Origin: Brumimicrobium mesophilum | GTDB lineage: Bacteria; Bacteroidota; Bacteroidia; Flavobacteriales_D; Crocinitomicaceae | Length of the DNA stretch: 64,000 nucleotides | Reading direction: 5' to 3' | NCBI RefSeq assembly: GCF_003025005.1 | Contig: NZ_PVSS01000008.1 | Location: forward strand, 124,001 to 188,000 | Shown here: positions 9,087-17,191 of the stretch, in pieces | How positions within the stretch are numbered: position 1 is the stretch's first letter | Layout of the letters: each line of letters opens with the position of its first letter | Notes under the pieces: generated by a model | Databases searched by the model: none | The model's input: the letters and a program-made list of their open reading frames with translations, nothing else | What the model was told of the DNA's origin: nothing | Made by a program: the position numbers and the translations under genes

Positions 9087-9914
9087 TTATTTAAATGCTC
9101 CTATTTCTATCAATGCTTCTTTGGTGACAGTTTTTCGGAGCTCAATTAACTTGTCCAAATTGGTTTCTTCACCAGGTTCAATGTTTGTTGCGAAATAATA
9201 AAATCCATGATCATTTTCAACAAAACCTACATACCATAAGTTATTTTTATCGTTCACTACGGACCAACCAGTTTTGCCACGTAAAGTGTATTCTTTATTA
9301 TCTTCGATAATCATTAATCTGCGCATAATTGTATGCGTTCTTTTTGAAATTGGAAGCCTTTGTTCATTAAATATCTTTAAGAAAGATATTTGTTGAAATT
9401 GACTAATTCTTGACTTTCCTTGCAGCCAAAACATATCCAAATTTGTGCTGTCAAAAATCATCTTCCCGTAGTTCATTTTGTTTAAATAGGTTTTCATACG
9501 TTGAACTCCAATGGTTCTAGCAATTTCCTGATAACATGGTACACAAGAATAATGAAACGCTTCTTTGAATGATAAATCTTGCTCCCATCTTTTTTGAAAA
9601 CGAGACTTGCCGTCCCACTTGATTATTGTGCTGTCATTTCCAACAATACCAAGTTCAATTGCAATTATTGAGTTAGGAATTTTGAATGTGGAAGCAGGTA
9701 GATAACCCTTTTTGGACAATTCGAAGTCATTCGAGTAATATTTATTTTCATTCCATATGAGGATAGATCCTTTAATACCCGCTTCATCTAATATAGTCTG
9801 AAATTCTTCTTTGATTATTTCTGGGTTTTCATTCTGATCAGTATCAATATTTGACTTTGATTCTTGATTGCAGGCTCCAAGAATGCATAAGAATAGAATA
9901 AATATGTACTTCAT
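9087..9914 (-). CDS. Class D (OXA-type) beta-lactamase, lipoprotein
   Basis: I chose the ATG at 9914, giving 275 residues, because the protein then opens with a clean lipoprotein signal ending ILGAC (Cys15). An upstream in-frame ATG at 9950 would put 12 unlikely residues before it. All class D motifs are present: the active-site Ser75-T-F-K78 in PASTFK, Ser123-Cys-Val125 (S-x-V), Trp163-Leu-Gln-Gly and Lys214-Thr-Gly216. In this family Lys78 is carbamylated and acts as general base to hydrolyse penicillins and sometimes carbapenems. The lipid anchor would keep it at the membrane. A LecA-like gene lies upstream on the same strand. Identical 9-bp repeats flank the gene. I cannot name an OXA number or predict the spectrum from sequence alone. 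Confidence 0.92.
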   Translation of the reverse strand: MKYIFILFLCILGACNQESKSNIDTDQNENPEIIKEEFQTILDEAGIKGSILIWNENKYYSNDFELSKKGYLPASTFKIPNSIIAIELGIVGNDSTIIKWDGKSRFQKRWEQDLSFKEAFHYSCVPCYQEIARTIGVQRMKTYLNKMNYGKMIFDSTNLDMFWLQGKSRISQFQQISFLKIFNEQRLPISKRTHTIMRRLMIIEDNKEYTLRGKTGWSVVNDKNNLWYVGFVENDHGFYYFATNIEPGEETNLDKLIELRKTVTKEALIEIGAFK

Positions 9915-9920
9915 AATGTG

Positions 9921-9929
9921 GTTTATAAC
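9921..9929. repeat. 9-bp direct repeat, copy 2 (just before the beta-lactamase start)
   Basis: This is the second GTTTATAAC copy, in the same orientation as copy 1. On the coding strand it ends only 6 bases before the beta-lactamase ATG, as in integron-type cassettes, where the boundary sits close to the start codon. Confidence 0.4.
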
Positions 9930-9969
9930 TGTAAGCGAATTTCTTTGCATTGAAAATCGTCAAAATATT

Positions 9970-10356
9970 TTATAGTTTTCGTTTAACTAGTAATGTTAGA
10001 TGCCCAAAATTATTCCAATAAAATCCTTTAGCATCATTGGCAAAGCAAAAGAGTGTTCCATTCTCATTAAAAGAAATGTTATTATTTTTTCCAATGAGAA
10101 AATACTTGTCTTCATTTTTATCCAAAGATCCCATCAATGCAAACCACAAATATGGTTTTGCTCTTTTTTTAGGGTCAAATAACTGCATGTATTTATTAGT
10201 ATAACCGTCAGCGTCTGTTTTTCTGATAAAATCCGTCCACTTGCCTGTTGCTATAAATTCATATTCTTCGCCTTCTGAAATTTCAATTTGCGTGGAATTC
10301 CACTTACACTTTGCTCGTATTTGAACTTCTATGGTTTCGTTTACTTGTAGTTTCAT
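9970..10356 (-). CDS. LecA/PA-IL-like beta-sandwich protein
   Basis: Starting from the ATG at 10356 gives 128 residues; a TTG at 10416 would add 20 residues and looks less likely. The order of features matches the PA-IL/LecA lectin-like beta-sandwich: a Trp-Asn-Ser-Thr opening, an EGEEYEFIATGKW strand, a central WFALMGSLD block, a YFLIGKN strand, a LFCFANDAKGFYWNNFG turn, then a final LTLLVKRK strand. In P. aeruginosa LecA the equivalent late Asn/Asp residues bind calcium and galactose. Here the FANDAKGFYWNNFG segment is similar, but sugar binding is not proven. There is no signal peptide. It lies 55 bases upstream of the beta-lactamase on the same strand, inside a patch with recombinase debris. 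Confidence 0.6.
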   Translation of the reverse strand: MKLQVNETIEVQIRAKCKWNSTQIEISEGEEYEFIATGKWTDFIRKTDADGYTNKYMQLFDPKKRAKPYLWFALMGSLDKNEDKYFLIGKNNNISFNENGTLFCFANDAKGFYWNNFGHLTLLVKRKL

Positions 10357-10533
10357 CTCTTTATGAATTGAAGGATTCTTACCAGTGCTGTAAAAATTGG
10401 CGTTACTCAAAACCAACCTGTACCTTTCAATCCAAATTTAGCGATTATATTGGACTTTAAGTGCTCTCAATTGAACAACTGCGAATTATAGCTTTCTCTT
10501 TGTGGCATTATTCCTACTGCGCTCTAAATATGA

Positions 10534-10746
10534 CTAAATATTAAGGACGTTTTTATCATTTTCTAAAAGGTGTATTGCGAAGCTATGTCTTGAAATATGT
10601 AGTCCACCATTATTCTTTATTACTTCTATTTTAGCTCCATTGCTAATGATATACAAAAGGCTTGATGAATTAAAATGATTTCCATTTTTAAGATATTTCT
10701 TCGGTTTCTATTTTCGAAATGGACTATCTATTATAAAACTTCTAAT
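10534..10746 (-). pseudogene. Decayed tyrosine recombinase (integrase) fragment
   Basis: Reading the minus strand gives a fragment containing PFRK, a stop at 10708-10710, then KPKKYLKNG, a serine-rich stretch, ISNGAKIEVI and finally LHISRHSFAIHLLENDKNVL before a stop at 10534. The H-x-x-R-H-S-F-A-x-H-L-L-E block is the catalytic His-x-x-Arg box of phage-type/Xer integrases, and KPKKYL is typical of the Bacteroidota branch. The N-terminal domain, the first catalytic Arg region and the C-terminal LGH and Tyr segment are missing, so this is a non-functional relic. It marks a former mobile element beside the beta-lactamase and LecA-like genes. The rest of this 510-base gap (10357-10866) shows no other coding content. 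Confidence 0.7.
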
Positions 10747-10854
10747 TCATTCTTTAAAAACAACACTATTCTAACCATTTACAAAAAAAACTATTTATCC
10801 ACCTACACCATAAATTTATTTTATCTTCGTTCTTATAATTAAAAGTAAGTTAAG

Positions 10855-10862
10855 TAGCTTTG
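10855..10862 (+). promoter_or_regulatory. -7 promoter box 4 nt before the start codon
   Basis: TAGCTTTG fits TAnnTTTG exactly and ends 4 bases before the ATG at 10867. If used, the transcript would begin at or next to the start codon. Confidence 0.45.
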
Positions 10863-10866
10863 CATC

Positions 10867-12144
10867 ATGATGAAACACACCTTTTTCTTTCTTCTGTTTT
10901 TTCAGTCCTTCTTTATTTTCGGACAAGAGGCGTATAATAATTGCGCTGATGCTTTTGAATTGTGTCCTAACTCTTCTTTTACCTTGAATAATATTGATGC
11001 AAATTCAACTGTTTGTGCCAATTGTGAAGATGACTTTAATTTTTGTTTTGCGGGAGAAAACACCATTTGGATGACATTTACTACCAATGATTCAGGTGGT
11101 GATGTTGATGTGAATTTTTCGAATATCGTATTTCAAAATAATCCTGGACAAGGAAATGGACTGCAAGCAGCTTTAATTTCCGCTCCACTTCCATGTATTT
11201 CTTCTTCCTACAATTTGATTTCAAATTGTGAAGCCAATGGAACAACAAATTTCGCTTTGAATTCACTTTCTCTTCCTCCAAATTCAACTTTTTATGTCGT
11301 TGTGAATGGAACAATGGGCGCTTCTTTGAACGCGGAAGCAACTTTTGATATCAGTATTTCAGGGACAGGTGTGGTGAGAACTCCGCAAATTATGATTGAA
11401 GCAGATACCAATGTTATTTGCGTGGGAGAAAACGTTGTTTTTAATGCTACGATTACCGATTGCGATGAGCAGTTGGTGTTTAATTGGTATGCCAATGGTG
11501 TTTTAATAGGCACAACTGTAGATCCAAATTTTGAATCTCAACAAATTTCAAATGGTGATGTAATTACTGCTGAGATGGTTTGTTTCACTCAATGTCAAGA
11601 TACTATTGCTAGTAATTCAATCACTTTTACAGTTTTTGATTTCCCAGTTGATGCAGGACCAGATCTATACATTAAACAAGGAGAAACTATTCAACTTCAA
11701 GGATATACAAGTGAGTTAATCTTCAATTGGAGTCCTAATTACAATATGAGTAAAACCACTGTTCTTGACCCATTCGTGAATCCTGAAGTTACAACTATTT
11801 ATTATTTGAAGGCAAGTAGCAGTAAATGTTCCAAAATTGATGAAATGACCGTTTTTGTTGAAGAAGGACTTGAAATTCCCAATACATTTTCGCCTAACGC
11901 TGATGGTATAAATGACTTCTGGGAGATTTTAGGTATAGAATTTTTTCCAAATTGTAATATTCAGGTTTATAGTCGATGGGGCCAATTGGTTTTTCAAACT
12001 ACCGGCTATTCACCTAATAAATTTTGGGATGGAAATACACAGGGAGGAAGAAATTTGGCTGCAGGAAGTTATTATTATGTCATAGACTTGAGAGACGATA
12101 ACTTCGATGAACCATTCAAAGGAACAGTTACAATTGTAAGATGA
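10867..12144 (+). CDS. Secreted protein with type B (gliding-motility-associated) C-terminal domain
   Basis: The product is 425 residues. Residues 1-19 are a signal peptide ending IFGQ. A Cys-rich beta-sandwich follows (NNCADAFELCP opening, about 21-170). An Ig/PKD-like region (about 175-330) contains DAGPDLYIKQGETIQLQG, a pattern common in Bacteroidota adhesins. The last 90 residues (from about 336) start IPNTFSPNADGINDFWEI and contain SRWGQLVFQT and WDGNTQGG. These are the hallmarks of the CHU_C/TIGR04131 domain that directs secretion by the type IX system and attachment to the cell surface. The stop codon overlaps the start of the PorP/SprF-like gene by 4 bases, so the two are translationally coupled. 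Type B cargo and SprF-type partners are known to work in pairs. Ligand unknown. Confidence 0.88.
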   Translation: MMKHTFFFLLFFQSFFIFGQEAYNNCADAFELCPNSSFTLNNIDANSTVCANCEDDFNFCFAGENTIWMTFTTNDSGGDVDVNFSNIVFQNNPGQGNGLQAALISAPLPCISSSYNLISNCEANGTTNFALNSLSLPPNSTFYVVVNGTMGASLNAEATFDISISGTGVVRTPQIMIEADTNVICVGENVVFNATITDCDEQLVFNWYANGVLIGTTVDPNFESQQISNGDVITAEMVCFTQCQDTIASNSITFTVFDFPVDAGPDLYIKQGETIQLQGYTSELIFNWSPNYNMSKTTVLDPFVNPEVTTIYYLKASSSKCSKIDEMTVFVEEGLEIPNTFSPNADGINDFWEILGIEFFPNCNIQVYSRWGQLVFQTTGYSPNKFWDGNTQGGRNLAAGSYYYVIDLRDDNFDEPFKGTVTIVR

Positions 12145-13067
12145 GAAAATTCGCATTACTTCTAATCTTAATTCTTTCCTTCACAGGATGGAGTCAGCAA
12201 ACCACTCAATATTCGCAATGGTCTTTTAACCAGTTTGCAATAAACCCAGCCTTGGCAGGAGTAAAAAACTGTTTAGAAGTAAGAACAGCCGTTCGTGCAC
12301 AATGGGCAGGTTTTGATGGCGCTCCAACAAGTGGCTTGTTCACAATTAATGCTCCTTTAAAGAAAAAGAAGAAATATTATTATGACTCATTTCATGGTTT
12401 AGGAGCCAAAATAGAACGTGATGTTTTCGGTCCTTTTAATAACTTCGCACTAACTATAGCTTATGCCTTGCACTTTCCCCTTGGGGATCATCATCGAATA
12501 AGTTTTGGACTGTCTGGAGGGCTTCAACAATTTGCATTCGATCAAACTCAAGTTACCACAATCGACCCTGATCCAGCTGTAGCCCAATCATCGAATCAGA
12601 TGCTGTTTCCATTAATCGGCGCTGGAGTTTGGTACAATTCGAAAAACTACTATATTGGTGGAGCTATTGATCAATTTTTAGGAAGTAAATGGGAAGATAT
12701 AGGATATGCTTCAAGATTCAGATTACATACTAAAATTCAAGCAGGAACAAAATTTACATTTTCCAATAAAACATCTTTATTACCTGGCGTTTTAGTTCGT
12801 TTCCCTCCTGCTGGACCAGTCAGTTTTGATCTTAATTTGATGTTAGATTTTCAAGATAATTTCATGGTTGGAATTGGATACAGAAATACAGACGCACTAA
12901 TAGGGTTTTTAAAACTCAACATTAAGAAATTTACAATTGGTTATAGTTTCGATTATATAACTTCTGCAATTCGAGGAGGAAATTTCCATACACACGAAAT
13001 TTCATTGCAATTTAGTGGCTGTAAAAAAGAAAAACGAGCGTTCAATGCTTGTCCTTTGTTTGAGTAG
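12141..13067 (+). CDS. PorP/SprF family type IX secretion outer-membrane protein
   Basis: The 308-residue protein has a signal peptide ending GWSQ and the family's N-terminal signature YSQWSFNQFAINPALAG. Repeated amphipathic strands rich in Gly and aromatics follow, as in a 14-strand-type barrel (for example KNYYIGGAIDQF and DNFMVGIGYRNTDALIG). PorP/SprF proteins sit in the outer membrane and help secrete or retain specific type B CTD cargo; SprF is needed for SprB in Flavobacterium johnsoniae. The ATG overlaps the stop of the preceding CHU_C protein (ATGA), so that protein is the likely cargo. The C-terminal Cys-containing tail is short. The family call is strong; the cargo pairing is inferred from gene order. 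Confidence 0.9.
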   Translation: MRKFALLLILILSFTGWSQQTTQYSQWSFNQFAINPALAGVKNCLEVRTAVRAQWAGFDGAPTSGLFTINAPLKKKKKYYYDSFHGLGAKIERDVFGPFNNFALTIAYALHFPLGDHHRISFGLSGGLQQFAFDQTQVTTIDPDPAVAQSSNQMLFPLIGAGVWYNSKNYYIGGAIDQFLGSKWEDIGYASRFRLHTKIQAGTKFTFSNKTSLLPGVLVRFPPAGPVSFDLNLMLDFQDNFMVGIGYRNTDALIGFLKLNIKKFTIGYSFDYITSAIRGGNFHTHEISLQFSGCKKEKRAFNACPLFE

Positions 13068-13467
13068 TTTTTTAATAATATCCTATCATTAGAGAATTAA
13101 GCTAATTTTGAAATCATCTGTCCATTGAGGATAAAAAAGAGATTCCTCCATCACTAAAAATCATAGCGCCTCTCCTAAATCCGTCTTCCTGACAGAGCAT
13201 TGCAACGAAGAATCTCTTTTTTTACTCTTAAATCAATTTTTAGATTGCAACTCTAGACCAAATGACTATCAGATTTTTTCTGATGTAACCAATTTTTTCT
13301 AATAAAAATCATGGCTAAATTTTCGCTCAAATCTACACAAAATTACCCCCGTTAAACCTTTATCATCAAAAACCCTTATCTATATCAATTATAAATAAGT
13401 GAAAAATGAGCTATAAATCAAAGTAACCTTTATTTTTGCTATCTATAATAGAAATATAAAAATAATT
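13068..13467. other. Intergenic region with a long-loop hairpin
   Basis: This 400-base gap has no coding frame. A 13-bp inverted repeat, AAAAAAGAGATTC at 13133-13145 and its complement at 13211-13223, encloses a 65-base loop and ends in a T-run, so it may end the PorP/SprF transcript. The last 60 bases carry the sdhC promoter. Confidence 0.5.
13431..13438 (+). promoter_or_regulatory. -7 promoter box of the sdhCAB operon
   Basis: TATTTTTG fits TAnnTTTG and lies 29 bases before the sdhC ATG, leaving a leader of roughly 20 bases. No clear TTG is seen at the -33 position. Confidence 0.5.
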
Positions 13468-14151
13468 ATGAGCAAATCTGGTTTATTTAAATCATCAATA
13501 GGAAGGAAATTTGCAATGGCGTTATCGGCATTGTTCCTTATGATTTTCCTTTTACAACACCTTGTTATCAACATAACAGCCGTTATTAGTCCAGACACTT
13601 TTAACGAATTATCACACTTTATGGGGACAAATCCACTGGTGCAATTCTTTGCGCAGCCAATTTTGATTTTCGCAGTAGTTTTTCACTTCGTGATGGGATT
13701 CATTCTTGAAATTCGAAATAGAACAGCTAGACCGGTTTCTTACAACAAGTTCAATGGTTCTGCAAATTCTACTTGGATGTCGAGAAATATGATCATTTCA
13801 GGTTTGGTGATTTTAGCTTTTTTAGTGCTTCACTTTATTGACTTTTGGTTTCCAGAAATCAACACAAAATATATCGTGGGTGATACATCAGGACTTCACC
13901 ATGGAGAATACAGATATTATCCAGAGTTATTGGCAAAGTTTGCAAATCCAGCTAGAGTTATCGCATATATCGTTGCTTTCGTTCTTTTGGCTTTGCACTT
14001 AATGCACGGTTTTGGTTCTGCATTCCAATCAATGGGACAGAACAACAAATACATTGATGGATTAAAAAAATTCGGAGTTATTTATTCAATTGCAGTTCCT
14101 TTAGGATTTATCCTTATTGCAGTTGTACTTTATGTAACGACATTAAACTAG
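13468..14151 (+). CDS. sdhC: Succinate dehydrogenase/fumarate reductase cytochrome b subunit
   Basis: The 227-residue membrane subunit has five hydrophobic helices (about 15-40, 60-80, 110-130, 165-188, 205-225). This matches the single-subunit diheme b-type (B-type SQR/QFR) anchors of Bacteroidota rather than paired SdhC/SdhD anchors. Conserved histidines at helix positions (LLQHLVINI, FHFVMG, VLHFIDF, LHLMHGFGSAFQ) are the likely heme b ligands. It binds menaquinone and anchors SdhAB to the inner membrane. It is the first gene of sdhCAB, with 6 bases before sdhA, and has its own promoter box. The identification is secure; direction of use (oxidation or fumarate reduction) cannot be decided from sequence. 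Confidence 0.95.
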   Translation: MSKSGLFKSSIGRKFAMALSALFLMIFLLQHLVINITAVISPDTFNELSHFMGTNPLVQFFAQPILIFAVVFHFVMGFILEIRNRTARPVSYNKFNGSANSTWMSRNMIISGLVILAFLVLHFIDFWFPEINTKYIVGDTSGLHHGEYRYYPELLAKFANPARVIAYIVAFVLLALHLMHGFGSAFQSMGQNNKYIDGLKKFGVIYSIAVPLGFILIAVVLYVTTLN

Positions 14152-14157
14152 TAGGTT

Positions 14158-16161
14158 ATGACAAATATAGATGCAAAAATACCAAGTGGTGCGTTAAAAG
14201 ATAAATGGACTAACCACAAAAACAATATTAATTTAGTTAACCCAGCAAACAAGCGTTTAATTGACGTAATTGTTGTAGGAACTGGACTAGCTGGAGGATC
14301 TGCTGCAGCAACATTAGCTGAGTTAGGATACAATGTAAAAGCATTCGCATTTCAAGATTCACCAAGACGTGCGCACTCGATTGCGGCTCAAGGGGGAATC
14401 AATGCAGCAAAAAATTATCAAGGAGATGGAGATTCAATCTATCGCTTGTTTTATGATACAGTAAAAGGTGGTGATTACCGTTCTAGAGAGGCTAACGTTT
14501 ATCGTTTGGCTGAAGTTTCGGCAAATATTATTGACCAATGTGTGGCTCAAGGAGTTCCTTTTGCACGTGATTATGGTGGATTATTAGATAACCGTTCTTT
14601 TGGAGGGGTTTTGGTATCACGTACTTTCTACGCGAAAGGTCAAACAGGACAACAATTATTGTTAGGAGCTTATTCTGCAATGAATCGTCAAATTGGTCGT
14701 GGAAAAATTAAAATGTACAACCGTCACGAAATGATGGATGTTGTTTTAGTTGACGGAAAAGCGAGAGGAATTATTGCCCGTGATTTAGTTACAGGTAAAG
14801 TTGAACGTCACAGTGCTCATGCTGTTGTAGTTGGTTCTGGTGGATATGGTAACGTATTCTTCTTATCAACTAATGCAATGGGAAGTAACGTTTCTGCAGC
14901 TTGGAAGATCCACAAAAAAGGAGCATATTTTGCAAATCCATGTTTCACTCAAATTCACCCAACATGTATTCCAGTTGCAGGTGAACTACAAGCGAAACTA
15001 ACGTTGATGTCGGAATCTTTAAGAAACGATGGACGTATTTGGGTTCCTAAAAACATGGAAGATGTTAAGGCAATTAGAGCTGGTCAATTAAAACCAACTC
15101 AACTTTCAGAAGATAAAAGAGATTATTATTTAGAGCGTCGCTACCCAGCATTTGGTAACTTAGTTCCTCGTGATGTTGCATCTCGTGCGGCTAAAGAGCG
15201 TTGTGATGCTGGATATGGTGTTAATCAAACTGGACAAGCAGTATATTTAGATTTCGCTTCTGCGATTGAGCGTTACGGAAAAGAAACAGCGCACGTACAA
15301 GGTTTAAATGAAAATGATCAAGCACTTGTCACTAAATTAGGAAAAGAAGTTATCGCAAATAAATACGGGAACCTTTTCCAAATGTATGAGAAAATCGTTG
15401 ATGAGAATCCATATGAATCTCCAATGATGATTTATCCTGCAGTTCACTACACAATGGGTGGAATTTGGGTTGACTACAACTTAATGACAACTGTTCCTGG
15501 ATTATATGCAATTGGAGAAGCTAACTTCTCAGATCACGGAGCTAACCGTTTAGGAGCTTCTGCATTGATGCAAGGATTGGCAGATGGATATTTCGTATTG
15601 CCTTACACAATTGGTGATTACTTATCTAATGATATTCGAACAGGAACAATTCCAACTGATCATCCAGCATTTGCTGATGCTGAGAAAGAAGTAATCGAAC
15701 GTTTAGATCACTTAATCAATAATAAAGGAACTAAATCAGTGGATAATTTCCACAGAAGATTAGGTCATATTATGTGGGAGAAATGTGGAATGGCCCGTAA
15801 TAGACAAGGTTTAACAGAGGCTATTTCAGAAATCCAAGCATTGCGCGACGAATTCTGGAAAGATGTAAAAGTTCCTGGAGGAAGAAATGAATTCAACGAA
15901 GAATTAGCTAAAGCTGGAAGAGTTGCAGATTATCTAGAGTTAGGTGAATTGTTCGCCAAAGATGCTTTACTTAGAGAAGAATCTTGTGGAGGTCACTTCA
16001 GAGAAGAATCACAATCGGATGAAGGTGAAGCTAAGCGTGATGATGAGAACTTCAAATATGTTGCTATGTGGGAATACACAGGTAAACCTGCTGATGCCAT
16101 CCTTCACAAAGAAGATCTAGTTTACGAGAACATTGAACTTAAAACTAGAAGCTACAAATAA
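14158..16161 (+). CDS. sdhA: Succinate dehydrogenase/fumarate reductase flavoprotein subunit
   Basis: The 667-residue catalytic subunit oxidises succinate to fumarate (or the reverse). A Rossmann FAD motif, [17 protein letters not shown], lies near residues 40-57. The following [13 protein letters not shown] carries the His that binds FAD covalently in this family. The substrate-site region includes [10 protein letters not shown] and, later, [12 protein letters not shown] and the flavin-contacting [18 protein letters not shown]. The C-terminus has the helical domain typical of the longer Bacteroidota/epsilon-type flavoproteins. It is cytoplasmic and attached through SdhB to SdhC. It starts 6 bases after sdhC. 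No irregularities were found. Confidence 0.97.
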   Translation: MTNIDAKIPSGALKDKWTNHKNNINLVNPANKRLIDVIVVGTGLAGGSAAATLAELGYNVKAFAFQDSPRRAHSIAAQGGINAAKNYQGDGDSIYRLFYDTVKGGDYRSREANVYRLAEVSANIIDQCVAQGVPFARDYGGLLDNRSFGGVLVSRTFYAKGQTGQQLLLGAYSAMNRQIGRGKIKMYNRHEMMDVVLVDGKARGIIARDLVTGKVERHSAHAVVVGSGGYGNVFFLSTNAMGSNVSAAWKIHKKGAYFANPCFTQIHPTCIPVAGELQAKLTLMSESLRNDGRIWVPKNMEDVKAIRAGQLKPTQLSEDKRDYYLERRYPAFGNLVPRDVASRAAKERCDAGYGVNQTGQAVYLDFASAIERYGKETAHVQGLNENDQALVTKLGKEVIANKYGNLFQMYEKIVDENPYESPMMIYPAVHYTMGGIWVDYNLMTTVPGLYAIGEANFSDHGANRLGASALMQGLADGYFVLPYTIGDYLSNDIRTGTIPTDHPAFADAEKEVIERLDHLINNKGTKSVDNFHRRLGHIMWEKCGMARNRQGLTEAISEIQALRDEFWKDVKVPGGRNEFNEELAKAGRVADYLELGELFAKDALLREESCGGHFREESQSDEGEAKRDDENFKYVAMWEYTGKPADAILHKEDLVYENIELKTRSYK

Positions 16162-16217
16162 ATGTAATTTGAAAGTGTGTGATGAACGCCTTTCATAAAT
16201 CATAAAAAATTAGAGAT

Positions 16218-16970
16218 ATGAATTTGACATTAAAAATATGGAGACAGCAAAACTCCAACGATAAGGGGAAAATGGTTGATTATCAAATCAGCGATGTCTC
16301 TGGAGATATGTCTTTCCTTGAAATGCTGGACGTTTTAAACGAAGACTTAATCTCAAAAGATGAAACACCTGTAGCTTTTGATCATGATTGTCGTGAAGGA
16401 ATCTGCGGAATGTGTTCTTTGCATATTAACGGAGAGCCTCATGGGCCAGATAGAGGAATTACAACTTGTCAATTGCACATGCGTAGCTTCAAAGATGGTG
16501 ACACAATTTACATTGAGCCTTTTAGAGCTAAGGCATTCCCAATTATTAAAGATTTAGTTGTTGACAGAAGCGCATTTGACCGTATCCAACAGTCTGGTGC
16601 ATATGTTTCTGTAAATACTTCAGGAAACACACAAGATGCCAACTCAATTCCTGTTCCTAAGGAAGATGCAGATATGGCATTTGATGCAGCAACTTGTATT
16701 GGTTGTGGAGCATGTGTTGCAGCGTGTAAAAATAGTTCGGCTATGTTGTTCGTTTCTGCGAAAGTTTCACAGTTTGCACTGTTACCACAAGGTAAAGTTG
16801 AAGCGAAGAAACGTGTTCAAGATATGGTTCACCAAATGGATGAAGAAGGTTTCGGAAACTGTTCAAACACTGGAGCATGTGAAGCAGAATGTCCAAAAGG
16901 AATTTCTTTGGAGAACATTGCAAGAATGAATAGAGAATTAATTTCTGCTAAAGCCGCGGTTAAGCATTAA
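16218..16970 (+). CDS. sdhB: Succinate dehydrogenase/fumarate reductase iron-sulfur subunit
   Basis: This 250-residue electron-transfer subunit passes electrons from the flavin to heme b. Residues about 57-77 hold the plant-type [2Fe-2S] ligands in [12 protein letters not shown], with the fourth Cys in TTCQLHMR. The C-terminal half has the [11 protein letters not shown] cluster motif and, after the FALLPQGK region, [15 protein letters not shown], which together bind the [4Fe-4S] and [3Fe-4S] centres. The gene is the last of sdhCAB, 56 bases after sdhA, and is followed by a 40-bp palindrome and a T-tailed hairpin. All expected Cys residues are present. Confidence 0.97.
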   Translation: MNLTLKIWRQQNSNDKGKMVDYQISDVSGDMSFLEMLDVLNEDLISKDETPVAFDHDCREGICGMCSLHINGEPHGPDRGITTCQLHMRSFKDGDTIYIEPFRAKAFPIIKDLVVDRSAFDRIQQSGAYVSVNTSGNTQDANSIPVPKEDADMAFDAATCIGCGACVAACKNSSAMLFVSAKVSQFALLPQGKVEAKKRVQDMVHQMDEEGFGNCSNTGACEAECPKGISLENIARMNRELISAKAAVKH

Positions 16971-16978
16971 GGGTTTGG

Positions 16979-17018
16979 ATTACAGTAAGGGTGATTTGCA
17001 AATCACCCTTACTGTAAT
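16979..17018. repeat. 40-bp perfect palindrome after sdhB
   Basis: Two 20-base arms (left arm ATTACAGTAAGGGTGATTTG) form a perfect inverted repeat starting 8 bases after the sdhB stop codon. There is no T-run directly after it. It may stabilise the sdh mRNA 3' end or bind a dimeric protein; transcription probably ends at the next hairpin. Confidence 0.7.
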
Positions 17019-17036
17019 ATGCATATAATATTTTGG

Positions 17037-17068
17037 AAAGTGGAGGTCGTAAGGCTTCCACTTTTTTT
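17037..17068 (+). terminator. Rho-independent terminator of the sdhCAB operon
   Basis: An AAAGTGGA / TCCACTTT stem with an 11-base loop is followed by a run of T. It lies about 70 bases past the sdhB stop codon. Confidence 0.65.
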
Positions 17069-17089
17069 TGTGGTTAAATATTGGTTCTG

Positions 17090-17150
17090 CCCAGACCACG
17101 AGATTGAACCCAGACCACGAGGTAAGATCTCACGGTAGTCGTGGTTCTAC
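17090..17150. repeat. Short direct and inverted repeats with ACCACGAG core
   Basis: CCCAGACCACGAG occurs at 17090-17102 and again at 17109-17121. An inverted form, GTCGTGGTTCT, lies around 17138-17148. A related inverted pair is found at 25503-25541. Function unknown; it may be a REP-like intergenic repeat. Confidence 0.45.
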
Positions 17151-17191
17151 ACTGTTGTCGCTAGATTTCATCCCATGATAACAGTTAATTC

